Part shown: piece by piece, positions 22,134 through 30,011 of the stretch
Layout: each line of letters opens with the position of its first letter
How positions within the stretch are numbered: position 1 is the first letter of the stretch
Source: Firmicutes bacterium CAG:475
Lineage (GTDB): Bacteria > Bacillota > Clostridia > Christensenellales > CAG-917
Reading direction: 5' to 3'
Length of the DNA stretch: 32,029 nt
Assembly (NCBI GenBank): GCA_000434435.1
Contig: FR895501.1
Span: 1-32,029, forward strand
Made by a program: the position numbers and the translations under genes
Notes under the pieces: model-generated
Database searches by the model: none
Told to the model about the DNA's origin: nothing
Seen by the model: only the letters and a program-made list of their open reading frames with translations

Positions 22134-23140
22134 CTTTCGGTGAATTGATGTTGCGTTTGCAACCCGAGAACTATCTGCGTTTTGTGCAAAGCGACAAGCT
22201 CGAAGCGACTTTCGGCGGTGCGGAGGCAAACGTTGCCGTATCGCTTGCAAATTTCGGTGCGGACGCATGCTTCGTGACCAAACTCCCCACGCACGAGATA
22301 GGGCAAAGCGCGGTAAATTCGTTGAGAAAATACGGCGTCGATACTTCGAAAATCGTTCGCGGCGGCGATAGAGTGGGCATTTATTATTGTGAAAAGGGCG
22401 CAAGTCAACGCCCCAGCAAAGTCATTTACGACAGAAAGTACTCCGCAATCGCAACGGCGAGCGAGGATGATTTCGATTGGGACGACATCTTTTCGGGCGC
22501 GGATTGGTTTCACTTTACGGGCATAACGCCGGCACTGTCCGACAATATGGCGAAAATCACTCTCGAAGCGGTCAAGGCAGCAAAGGACAACGGGCTCACC
22601 GTGTCTTGCGACCTCAATTTCAGAAAGAAACTTTGGACGAGTGAAAAGGCGTGCGCTGTTATGAGCGACGTGCTTAAACATGTAGACGTGTGCATCGCAA
22701 ACGAAGAGGACGCAAAAGACGTGTTCGGCATCGAGGCGGAAAACACCGACGTCGAAAGCGGCAAGCTCAACGAAGAAGGTTACGTTTCGGTTGCAAAACA
22801 ACTCACCGATAGATTCGGATTTAAAGCGGTTGCAATCACTTTGCGCGAGAGTTTGAGCGCAAGCGACAACAACTGGTCGGGCATGCTGTACGTTGCGAAT
22901 CGTGCGTTTTTCGGCAAAAAATATCATATGCATATCGTGGACAGAGTGGGCGGCGGCGACAGTTTCGGCGCAGGACTTATTTATGCGCTTACAAACGATT
23001 TCGGCGCGCAGGACGCAATCGAATTTGCCGTGGCGGCAAGTTGTTTGAAGCACTCCGTCGAGGGCGATTACAACATGGTTTCAAAAGAAGAAGTGCTCAA
23101 TCTTGCAAGAGGAAACGCAAGCGGAAGAGTGCAACGTTAA
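22121..23140 (+). CDS. kdgK: 2-keto-3-deoxygluconate kinase (PfkB family)
   Basis: Phosphorylates KDG to KDPG, using ATP. A 339-aa ribokinase-fold protein: TFGELMLRLQPENYLRF, the GGAEANVAVSLANFGADACFVTKLP opening of the family, VSCDLNFRKKLW, IANEEDAKDVFG, and the catalytic RVGGGDSFGAGL near the C-terminus, with the GGGD form usual in KdgK. The 13-bp overlap with eda suggests translational coupling. The substrate call is firm because it completes the route from UxuA to Eda. Confidence 0.95.
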   Translation: MRVVTFGELMLRLQPENYLRFVQSDKLEATFGGAEANVAVSLANFGADACFVTKLPTHEIGQSAVNSLRKYGVDTSKIVRGGDRVGIYYCEKGASQRPSKVIYDRKYSAIATASEDDFDWDDIFSGADWFHFTGITPALSDNMAKITLEAVKAAKDNGLTVSCDLNFRKKLWTSEKACAVMSDVLKHVDVCIANEEDAKDVFGIEAENTDVESGKLNEEGYVSVAKQLTDRFGFKAVAITLRESLSASDNNWSGMLYVANRAFFGKKYHMHIVDRVGGGDSFGAGLIYALTNDFGAQDAIEFAVAASCLKHSVEGDYNMVSKEEVLNLARGNASGRVQR

Positions 23141-23174
23141 GGGCGTTTGCACTCATAAACAATGGAATACAAAG

Positions 23175-24107
23175 ATGTATAAATTTATGCAGCAAATTAC
23201 AATATCGGGGTTTTATGATGAGATTAGCAACAAATTAAGTACCCAAATCGGCGTTTTGCACGAACTTGGCGAAACTTATATGTGCCCTAGAAACGTGGAC
23301 GGCAAAAACATTGCCGACTACACTTTCGAAGAGTTTAAGAAAAAGATTTATCCCGTTCTCAAAAAAGAAAACGTGCGCTTTTCTTCAATCGGTTCGCCGA
23401 TAGGAAAAGTCGGCATCGACGACGAAGAAGGCTTTGCAAAACAAAAGAAACAACTTGCCGAGCTTGTCAAAATCGCACAACTTATGGAATGCAAATACAT
23501 CCGCGTTTTCTCGTTCTTCTACGGCGACAAAGATCCAAAAGATTGCTCCGAGAAAGTCATTGCAAGGCTCAAAGAAATGCTTGCTATCGTCAAGGGCAGC
23601 GGTGTGAAACTTTTGCACGAGAACGAGAAGAAAGTGTACGGCGACGTGCCTCAAAGAGTGCTTGAAATTTACAATGCGATAAACGACGAAGATTTCGTTT
23701 TGTGCTTCGACGCAAGCAACTACGTGCAATGCGACGTCAATCCCAAAGAGGCGTTCGATATGCTCAAAGATTACGTCGTATATTACCATATAAAAGATTG
23801 CTCCGAGTACAAAGTGGAAGTCCCTGTCGGAACGGGCGAGGGTTGCTACACCTACATTTTGAAGAGCTTGAAAGAGCGCGGATACCAAGGCTTTATGACG
23901 CTTGAACCGCACACTTTCAAATACGCGGTTATGAAACCCGTGGTGTACTTCGTGCCGTTTGTGAAATTTGCGATGAAGGACTATTTTAAAGCGTTCAGAC
24001 TCATCGACAAGAAGATGCACAGATGCTATTTTGCTTGCGCGTCTAGAAAGCAAGTGTTCTTGTGGCAATATCAAAATCTCAAAAAACTGCTCGCAGAGGT
24101 GAAATAA
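23175..24107 (+). CDS. sugar phosphate isomerase/epimerase-like TIM-barrel protein (AP_endonuc_2 fold)
   Basis: A 310-aa protein of the xylose-isomerase-like barrel superfamily. Metal-site landmarks include HENEKKVYGD, FDASNYVQC, YHIKDC and GFMTLEPHTF. Such proteins isomerise or epimerise free sugars, keto-sugars or inositols. It is not needed for the glucuronate route, so with the following oxidoreductase (1-bp stop/start overlap) it may handle a related sugar acid or oxidised sugar. The start is uncertain: the frame is open from 23103, ATG 23175 is chosen, ATG 23187 is possible, and no strong ribosome site marks either. Confidence 0.85.
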   Translation: MYKFMQQITISGFYDEISNKLSTQIGVLHELGETYMCPRNVDGKNIADYTFEEFKKKIYPVLKKENVRFSSIGSPIGKVGIDDEEGFAKQKKQLAELVKIAQLMECKYIRVFSFFYGDKDPKDCSEKVIARLKEMLAIVKGSGVKLLHENEKKVYGDVPQRVLEIYNAINDEDFVLCFDASNYVQCDVNPKEAFDMLKDYVVYYHIKDCSEYKVEVPVGTGEGCYTYILKSLKERGYQGFMTLEPHTFKYAVMKPVVYFVPFVKFAMKDYFKAFRLIDKKMHRCYFACASRKQVFLWQYQNLKKLLAEVK

Positions 24108-25258
24108 TGGACAAAAAACAAGTCAGATACGGCATTGTCGGCATAGGCAAACAAGGCACGTTCTATACAAAGATATTTACGAAACTCTCCTCTCTCGTCA
24201 AGGGCGCAAAGCTCACCGCGGTGTGCGATATATCCCCTGAAAGACGCAAGTACGCAGAGGAGAACCTCAAAGGAGTCAAGGTTTTCGACAACTATCAGGA
24301 TATGTTCAAATCTGGACTTATCGACGTCGTTATGGTTGAAACTCCGCACTATTTCCATCCGCAAATCGCAACGGACGCGATGAAAGCCGGGCTCAACGTG
24401 CTTTGCGACAAGCCCGCAGGCGTTTATACGAAGCAAGTCAAAGAGATGAACGAGGAGGCGAAAAAGCATCCCGAACTTCTTTTCGGCATGATGTTCAACC
24501 AACGCACGAATCCTCTTTACATCAAGGCAAAAGAGCTTATCGACAGCGGCCGTTTGGGCAAACTCACCAGAATCGTTTGGATAATCACCGATTGGTATCG
24601 TCCGCGCGCATACTACGCACAAGGCGGCTGGCGCGGTACGTGGTGGGGAGAAGGCGGCGGCGTGTTGCTCAATCAATGTCCTCACCAACTGGATTTGTTC
24701 ACCTGGCTTGCAGGGCTTCCGGTGAGCGTAACGGCAACCGCATCGACGGTGGGACGCGACATCAGCGTCGAAAACGACGTCACGGCATATTGCAAGTTTG
24801 CAAACGGCGCAACGGGCGTGTTTATAACCTCGACGCACGACGCACCCGGCACGAATAGACTTGAAATCACGGGCGAAGGCGGCAAGATCGTCATTGAAAA
24901 CGGCAAACTTGTATTCACCGAAAATGCGGAACTCGAACCTGCTTTTTCAGAGCATAACACCGTGTTTATGGGCAAACCCAAAACGAAAGTTCACACCTAT
25001 CGCGGAATTTGCCACAAACTCAATATAACCAAGTATCCGCCGCAACACGTGGGTATCATCAAAAACTACACCGACTATCTTCTCAAAAAGACGGACAAGT
25101 TTATGGCTCCCGGCGAACAGGGTATAATCGGTTTGACCTTCTCAAACGCAATTCATCTTGCAAGCTGGACGCACAAAGAAGTGCAAATTCCGTTCGACGA
25201 GGATTTGTTTGTGCAAGAGCTTGAAAAGCGCAAAGAAGAAGAGAGTGCAAAAAGATAA
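24107..25258 (+). CDS. Gfo/Idh/MocA-family oxidoreductase in the uronate operon
   Basis: A 383-aa NAD(P)-dependent dehydrogenase. Rossmann opening YGIVGIGKQGTFYTKIF, the DKP motif in VLCDKPAGVYTKQV, and GGGVLLNQCPHQLDLFTWLAG with the catalytic histidine. The insert RPRAYYAQGGWRGTWWGEGGG is rich in aromatic and glycine residues and probably lines the substrate site. GAGGTG sits before the ATG, and the start overlaps the previous stop by one base (TAATG), pointing to a joint role. It is longer than the 16.4-kb family member (319 aa). The substrate is unknown; a glycan-derived sugar or uronate derivative is the best guess. Confidence 0.9.
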   Translation: MDKKQVRYGIVGIGKQGTFYTKIFTKLSSLVKGAKLTAVCDISPERRKYAEENLKGVKVFDNYQDMFKSGLIDVVMVETPHYFHPQIATDAMKAGLNVLCDKPAGVYTKQVKEMNEEAKKHPELLFGMMFNQRTNPLYIKAKELIDSGRLGKLTRIVWIITDWYRPRAYYAQGGWRGTWWGEGGGVLLNQCPHQLDLFTWLAGLPVSVTATASTVGRDISVENDVTAYCKFANGATGVFITSTHDAPGTNRLEITGEGGKIVIENGKLVFTENAELEPAFSEHNTVFMGKPKTKVHTYRGICHKLNITKYPPQHVGIIKNYTDYLLKKTDKFMAPGEQGIIGLTFSNAIHLASWTHKEVQIPFDEDLFVQELEKRKEEESAKR

Positions 25259-25341
25259 ATGCGGCATAGGCGTCAAAACGCCTTGCGTCGAGAATTAAAA
25301 AATAAAACAAAATCGCAATAAATTTGCAAAAGGGAGTTATT

Positions 25342-26997
25342 ATGAGCGATACGCAAAACGTCGCGCAAGCGACAGAGCAGAGTTTCATTTCGCGCACGAG
25401 CGGACTCAAAACAAAAGACTACATCGGCTATGCAATGGGCGATACGGCTTGCTGCTTGGTGTTCGGCCTTGTAACGTCGTTGCTTCAAAAGTTCTACACC
25501 GATATTTTCCATCTTCAACCGCTGTTTATCATGTTGATGTTTATCGGCGCGCGTATTTGGGACGCAATCAACGATCCCATTATGGGCAGAATTTGCGACA
25601 GCGTCAAACTTACGAAATGGGGCAGATATCGTCCTTGGTTCTTGTGGGCGGCAATTCCGCTTGTCGCGTCGTCTATATTGATGTTCGTCAAGTGGCCGGG
25701 ACTCACTTATGACGTAAACCCCGTAGGCACTTGCATTTACGCAACCGTGACTTACATCATGTTCGGCATGAGCTACACCATGCTTCAAATTCCTTACGGC
25801 GGTCTTGCGTCCGTGGTTACCACAGACGAGAAAGAGCGCACAAAACTTTCGGTGTTCCGTTCAATCGGTGCGGGCATCGGCGGTACGCCCGTCATTTTGA
25901 TTTCCTCCTTCGCATACGCAAAGCGCGTTGCGGATTCGAGCTGGACGGGTGCGACGCAAGAGAAAGACGGCATAATCTACGCAGTCGGCGAAAACGGCAA
26001 AATCCTCACGGATATGCAATATTTGCCCGTTATCATCGGCGTCGTTGTGTTGTCGCTTGTTTGCCTTGCAATGCTCGTAATGGCGTTTGCTTTCAACAAA
26101 GAAAGGGTCGTTGCAACTTCCAAGCCCAAGCAAAAAGGCGAATCGAAAACCATAATCAAAAACCTCTTTTCAAACAGAGCGTTCCTTGCGGTCAGCGTTG
26201 CGAGTATGTTGCTTCTTGCGGGGCAAATGTTTACGCAAAGTTTCTATCTTTACCTGTTCGACGACTTGTTCGGAGCAAACTGGATGAACATCGTATCCAT
26301 GATTTGCACCTATGCGCCTATGGCGATTTTCATGTTCCTTACGCCAAAAATGGTGCGCAAATTCGGCAAGAAAGAAATCTGCGGCGTTGGTATGATTATC
26401 GCGGCGGCAGCAAACCTTTTGATGTTTGCGTTGCGCGGCATCGACCTCAACGTCAGAATGTACTTGTTCTTGCTGCTCTGCTTCGTGAGCGGATGCGGAA
26501 TGACGTTTATCGTGCTTCAAGTCTGGTCTATGGCAACCGACGCAATCGACGACATCGAAATCAAGACGGGCAGACGCGACGACGGCACGGCATACGCGTT
26601 CTTCATGTTTTTCAGAAAGATAGGTCAGGTTATCAGCGCAGTCGCGGTCAACGGCGCATTGCTGGGCATGAACTACAATACCGCAAAAGGCGCGAAACAA
26701 ACCCTTGAAAACCTCAACACCATGTACGATTTGGCAACCATAATCCCTGCCGTGTTGTTCGGACTTATGGCAATCGTATTGCTCGTGTGGTATCCGCTTT
26801 CAAAGAAGAAAGTTGCGGAATTGCAAGTTGCAAAAGAGGCGCACCTCAAATGTCAATACGAAAGCAATTCAATCGCAATCGACAACGTTGAAGGAATCGA
26901 ATCTCTCGGCGAATCCGTCGAGCAAGTCGAAGAGGAAGCAAGCGAGAGCGAAAACGCTACGTCCGACGAGGTTGAGGACGACAAATCCGAAAACTAA
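25342..26997 (+). CDS. GPH-family symporter, probable uronate/uronide importer
   Basis: A 551-aa transporter of the same family as the first gene. Signature: GARIWDAINDPIMGRICD then LTKWGRYRPW, and about 12 helices ending near residue 490. Its place inside the glucuronate operon suggests import of glucuronate or a glucuronide, like UidB relatives. AAAGGGAG sets ATG 25342. After the last helix there is a 55-residue tail ending in a very acidic run (VEQVEEEASESENATSDEV). The tail resembles that of the first gene in charge but lacks the cysteine cluster. Confidence 0.9.
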   Translation: MSDTQNVAQATEQSFISRTSGLKTKDYIGYAMGDTACCLVFGLVTSLLQKFYTDIFHLQPLFIMLMFIGARIWDAINDPIMGRICDSVKLTKWGRYRPWFLWAAIPLVASSILMFVKWPGLTYDVNPVGTCIYATVTYIMFGMSYTMLQIPYGGLASVVTTDEKERTKLSVFRSIGAGIGGTPVILISSFAYAKRVADSSWTGATQEKDGIIYAVGENGKILTDMQYLPVIIGVVVLSLVCLAMLVMAFAFNKERVVATSKPKQKGESKTIIKNLFSNRAFLAVSVASMLLLAGQMFTQSFYLYLFDDLFGANWMNIVSMICTYAPMAIFMFLTPKMVRKFGKKEICGVGMIIAAAANLLMFALRGIDLNVRMYLFLLLCFVSGCGMTFIVLQVWSMATDAIDDIEIKTGRRDDGTAYAFFMFFRKIGQVISAVAVNGALLGMNYNTAKGAKQTLENLNTMYDLATIIPAVLFGLMAIVLLVWYPLSKKKVAELQVAKEAHLKCQYESNSIAIDNVEGIESLGESVEQVEEEASESENATSDEVEDDKSEN

Positions 26998-27012
26998 AAA
27001 AAGTTTGTCTTG

Positions 27013-27040
27013 CGAGCCGAAAGATAGTTTTCGGCTCGTT
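27013..27040 (+). terminator. hairpin between the transporter and esterase genes (partial attenuator)
   Basis: A perfect 10-bp stem CGAGCCGAAA / TTTCGGCTCG. Only two or three Ts follow, so it may reduce rather than stop transcription into the esterase. Confidence 0.55.
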
Positions 27041-27075
27041 TGGCTGATAAAGCATAATTTATCAAAGGAGAGAGT

Positions 27076-28293
27076 ATGCAAACGAAAACCGTAATTACAC
27101 CTTGCGGAAGCATAGTGGGTTGCGTAACGGACTACGGCGCAAGTTTCAGAGGTGTAAAGTACGCAACGGCAAAACGCTTTGAAAAATCGGTGCTTATCAC
27201 AAAATACGACACGGAGCAAATCGCTTTGGAGCAAGGCGTGTGCTGTCCGCAAATGCGCGCGTACTGGAACGAGGAACACAGATTCTATTATCAGGAATTT
27301 CGCAAGGGCAAGAGCTTCAAATACAGTGAAGATTGCTTGATTTTGGATATACACGTCCCGTCCGACGCACACGATTGCCCGGTTATAGTGTTCATACACG
27401 GCGGAAGTTTCACCGGCGGAAGCATAAACGAAATGCAATTCGACGGCTCGGCGTACACTAAACGCGGAGTGATTTTCGTTGCGATAAACTACCGCTTGAA
27501 CGTGTTCGGATTTTTTGCCGACAACGAGCACTGCGGCGGCAACCTCGGACTTTACGACCAATATACCGCAATCGAGTGGGTTAGACAAAATATAGCGAGC
27601 TTCGGAGGAAATCCCGACAATATCACGCTTATGGGACAGAGCGCAGGCGCAATGAGCATACAAACGCTTATATGCTCGGACAAGCTCAAAGGCAAAGTCA
27701 AAGGCGCAATTATGCTTTCGGGCGGCGGAAAAAGAGGAGCGATCTTGCCGCTTTCGAAGTCAAATACGAGATACTGGAAAAAAGTCGTCAAAGCAAGCGG
27801 AGCAAAATCCTTCGACGAGTTTAAGTCAATGCCCACGGAGCAGGTTTGGACGACTTGGAAAACGAAGCACGCAATCGGCAAAGCTTTGTGCACAAAACCC
27901 GTCATAGACGGCGATTTGGTCAAGGACGCAAAATACGTCACCGACGTTCCTATCGTATTCGGCACGGTCAAGAAAGACTTGTTGCCGCCCGTGCTCAACC
28001 ATATGGCAAGAGCGTATGCGCGCAAGCAAAAGAGAAAGGGCGTGCCTTGCTACGTCTTTTCGCTTACGAGATTGCTTCCGCCCGACAATGCGTCCTTTCA
28101 TTCCTGCGACCTTTGGTATGCTCTCGGTTCGCTTCCAAAATCGTTGAGGCCGTTTACGGAGCAAGATTACGCCTTGTCCGACGAGATGGTGGACAGATTT
28201 GCGGAGTTTGCAAAGACGAGCAATCCAAACGTCAAGGGCAAACCGCAATGGAAAACGTATTCTTCAAAGTCGGATATCAAAGTGTTCGACTGA
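27076..28293 (+). CDS. type-B carboxylesterase, alpha/beta hydrolase
   Basis: A 405-aa hydrolase without a signal peptide, so it likely acts inside the cell. The oxyanion hole is HGGS (from His108); the nucleophile elbow is GQSAGA with Ser189 (most family members have GESAG); the likely catalytic His is His342 in SFHSCDLWYALGS. The acid residue is not clear. It is about 80-100 residues shorter than typical family members (around 490), mostly in the C-terminal half. GGAGAG lies before the ATG. In a uronate operon it may remove methyl, acetyl or other ester groups from imported uronides; that is inference from position. Confidence 0.88.
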   Translation: MQTKTVITPCGSIVGCVTDYGASFRGVKYATAKRFEKSVLITKYDTEQIALEQGVCCPQMRAYWNEEHRFYYQEFRKGKSFKYSEDCLILDIHVPSDAHDCPVIVFIHGGSFTGGSINEMQFDGSAYTKRGVIFVAINYRLNVFGFFADNEHCGGNLGLYDQYTAIEWVRQNIASFGGNPDNITLMGQSAGAMSIQTLICSDKLKGKVKGAIMLSGGGKRGAILPLSKSNTRYWKKVVKASGAKSFDEFKSMPTEQVWTTWKTKHAIGKALCTKPVIDGDLVKDAKYVTDVPIVFGTVKKDLLPPVLNHMARAYARKQKRKGVPCYVFSLTRLLPPDNASFHSCDLWYALGSLPKSLRPFTEQDYALSDEMVDRFAEFAKTSNPNVKGKPQWKTYSSKSDIKVFD

Positions 28294-28340
28294 AAAAACG
28301 ATGGTTAATACTTCGTATTAAAATTGTTTAGTTTTATATA

Positions 28341-28370
28341 AAAATTCGCCGACTCTTCGGTGGATTTTTT
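28341..28370 (+). terminator. terminator of the glucuronate operon
   Basis: AATTCGCCGA pairs with TCGGTGGATT (two G-U pairs) around a four-base loop, followed by TTTT. An additional dyad TTAATAC-ttc-GTATTAA lies upstream at 28306-28322. Confidence 0.7.
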
Positions 28371-28435
28371 ACGTCTATGCAAAGCGAATGTTAAGTGGAG
28401 AGGCGTTTTTCAACGCAAAGCGAATAAGGAGATTT

Positions 28436-28470
28436 AAAAGCGGTTTGTTGTGAAATACAAACCGCTTTTT
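28436..28470. terminator. bidirectional terminator between the esterase and sdaA
   Basis: A perfect 13-bp stem AAAAGCGGTTTGT / ACAAACCGCTTTT with an 8-nt loop and Ts on both strands. Just before it, the 11-bp sequence GCAAAGCGAAT occurs twice (28380-28390 and 28414-28424). Confidence 0.85.
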
Positions 28471-28501
28471 GTTTATAAAAACCGCGTTAGATACGCGGTT
28501 T
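28471..28501 (-). terminator. terminator of sdaA
   Basis: AAACCGCG / CGCGGTTT (28479-28486, 28494-28501) with a 7-nt loop. On the minus strand it is followed by TTATAAAC, a modest U-rich tail; the bidirectional hairpin beyond it serves as backup. Confidence 0.65.
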
Positions 28502-28524
28502 CGTGAGATATTAATGAAATAAAA

Positions 28525-29760
28525 TTATTTCTTTTTGTAGCGTTTTGCGTGGCGCAAACGAGAGTGGTTGTAACTCTTTGCAAGACCTCCGCCCGACGTT
28601 TCGCGATAGCGAACGTTGATGTCCTTGCCCGTTTGATACATGGTTTCGACAACCGCGTCGAAAGAGATTTGACGGGATGTGGTGAGGAAGTTTGCAAGTG
28701 ATACGGCGTTTATGGCACGCATTGCGGCAACCGCGTTGCGCTCGATGCAGGGGATTTGTACAAGTCCCGCAACGGGGTCGCAAGTCAAGCCGAGGTGATG
28801 TTCCATCGCAACTTCGGCAGAGTATTCGATTTGGTCGAAGTCCATGCCGAAAAGTTGGGCAAGCGCAGCCGCTGCCATAGAGCAAGCCGTTCCGCATTCC
28901 GCTTGGCATCCGCATTCCGCGCCGCTTATCGAAGCATTTGTTTTGACGATATTGCCAATTATGCCTGCCGTCGAGAGCGCGTCTATTATGTCGTCGTCCG
29001 AATATTTGTGTATATCCTGCTCGTATTTGAGCACGGCGGGGAGTATTCCGCACGCTCCGCACGTGGGAGCGGTGGCGATAACCTCACCCGAAGCGTTTTG
29101 TTCGCTCACCGCAAAAGCATAGGCGCATACTAGGCGGTTTTCTTTCGTTTGCGGCGTTTCGTCGATATGGCGTTGTTGATAGAGCGTTTTTGCTCTGCGC
29201 TCGGTGTTCAGTCCGCCGGGCAAAACTCCGCTTGCTTTCAAACCTTGTCTGATTGCGTTTTTCATGGTTTCCCAAATGGTTTGCAAATACTCGCGGATTT
29301 GTGCGCCCTCGAAGCGTACGACGTATTCGGGAATGGTAATTTCTTGCTCGTCGCAATACGCTCTGATTTGCTCGAAAGTGTGATGCGGATAGACTTCGGG
29401 CGGATCGATGGAACTTTCTCCCTCAACCTCGATCGCACCTCCTCCGACGCTGTACACTCTCCACGAATCCGTGATTTTTCCGTTCAAATCCAAAGCGAAC
29501 AAATCCATGGTGTTGGGGTGGGGCAAGTGCTCGTTTTCATAGTCGAAAACGACGTCTACGGGCTTTGTAAACGTCTTTTTCAACACGACGTCCGTGCCGT
29601 GACCTTTGCCGGTTTTTGCCAAAGAACCGTAAAGAACGACTTTGAAGGAATACGCGCTTTTGTTGCGTTCCATAAAGAGTTTTGCGGCTTTTTCCGGCCC
29701 CATGGTGTGCGAACTGGACGGTCCGCGTCCGATTTTGTACAATTCAGTCAAACTTTTCAT
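28525..29760 (-). CDS. sdaA: L-serine ammonia-lyase (dehydratase), single-chain Fe-S type
   Basis: Converts L-serine to pyruvate and ammonia in the cytoplasm, using an oxygen-labile [4Fe-4S] cluster. A 411-aa fused protein: beta domain first (GRGPSSSHTMGPEKAA), then the alpha domain with cluster cysteines in ATAPTCGACGILPA, GAECGCQAECGTACSMAAAAL and LTCDPVAGLVQIPC. Many Bacillota use two subunits (SdaAB, SdaAA); here both are on one chain, as in E. coli SdaA. The frame is open upstream to 29796, but the promoter at 29785 and the GGAG site set the start at ATG 29760. It is a single-gene unit. Confidence 0.95.
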   Translation of the reverse strand: MKSLTELYKIGRGPSSSHTMGPEKAAKLFMERNKSAYSFKVVLYGSLAKTGKGHGTDVVLKKTFTKPVDVVFDYENEHLPHPNTMDLFALDLNGKITDSWRVYSVGGGAIEVEGESSIDPPEVYPHHTFEQIRAYCDEQEITIPEYVVRFEGAQIREYLQTIWETMKNAIRQGLKASGVLPGGLNTERRAKTLYQQRHIDETPQTKENRLVCAYAFAVSEQNASGEVIATAPTCGACGILPAVLKYEQDIHKYSDDDIIDALSTAGIIGNIVKTNASISGAECGCQAECGTACSMAAAALAQLFGMDFDQIEYSAEVAMEHHLGLTCDPVAGLVQIPCIERNAVAAMRAINAVSLANFLTTSRQISFDAVVETMYQTGKDINVRYRETSGGGLAKSYNHSRLRHAKRYKKK

Positions 29761-29784
29761 ATGCGTGTTGCTCCGATTTGCTAC

Positions 29785-29812
29785 ATTATACCACAAAAAT
29801 GCGCTTTCGCAA
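29785..29812 (-). promoter_or_regulatory. promoter of sdaA
   Basis: Minus strand: TTGCGA (29812-29807), 16 bp, TATAAT (29790-29785). The short leader contains GGAG before the ATG. Confidence 0.72.
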
Positions 29813-29898
29813 CGCTTTGAGGGGCATTGTCAAAGCAAATTGCGACAAATCTATGTAAAAATATTGTAATATTTTTTCCGTTTTATCCCCACAACGAT

Positions 29899-29928
29899 TT
29901 GCCAAGCGTATAAAAAGTGTGCTAATAT
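29899..29928 (+). promoter_or_regulatory. candidate promoter of typA
   Basis: TTGCCA (29899-29904), 18 bp, TAATAT (29923-29928). The leader of about 75 nt ends in AAGAAGG before the ATG. The region 29813-29898 has no gene, only AT-rich sequence with a perfect dyad AAAAATATT/AATATTTTT. Confidence 0.5.
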
Positions 29929-30011
29929 ATCACAGTTTTATATAGTAATCAAAAAAATCCGCACAAAACGACGCAAAAGTGCGCCGAAAACCTAAGAAAA
30001 GAAGGCTCAAT

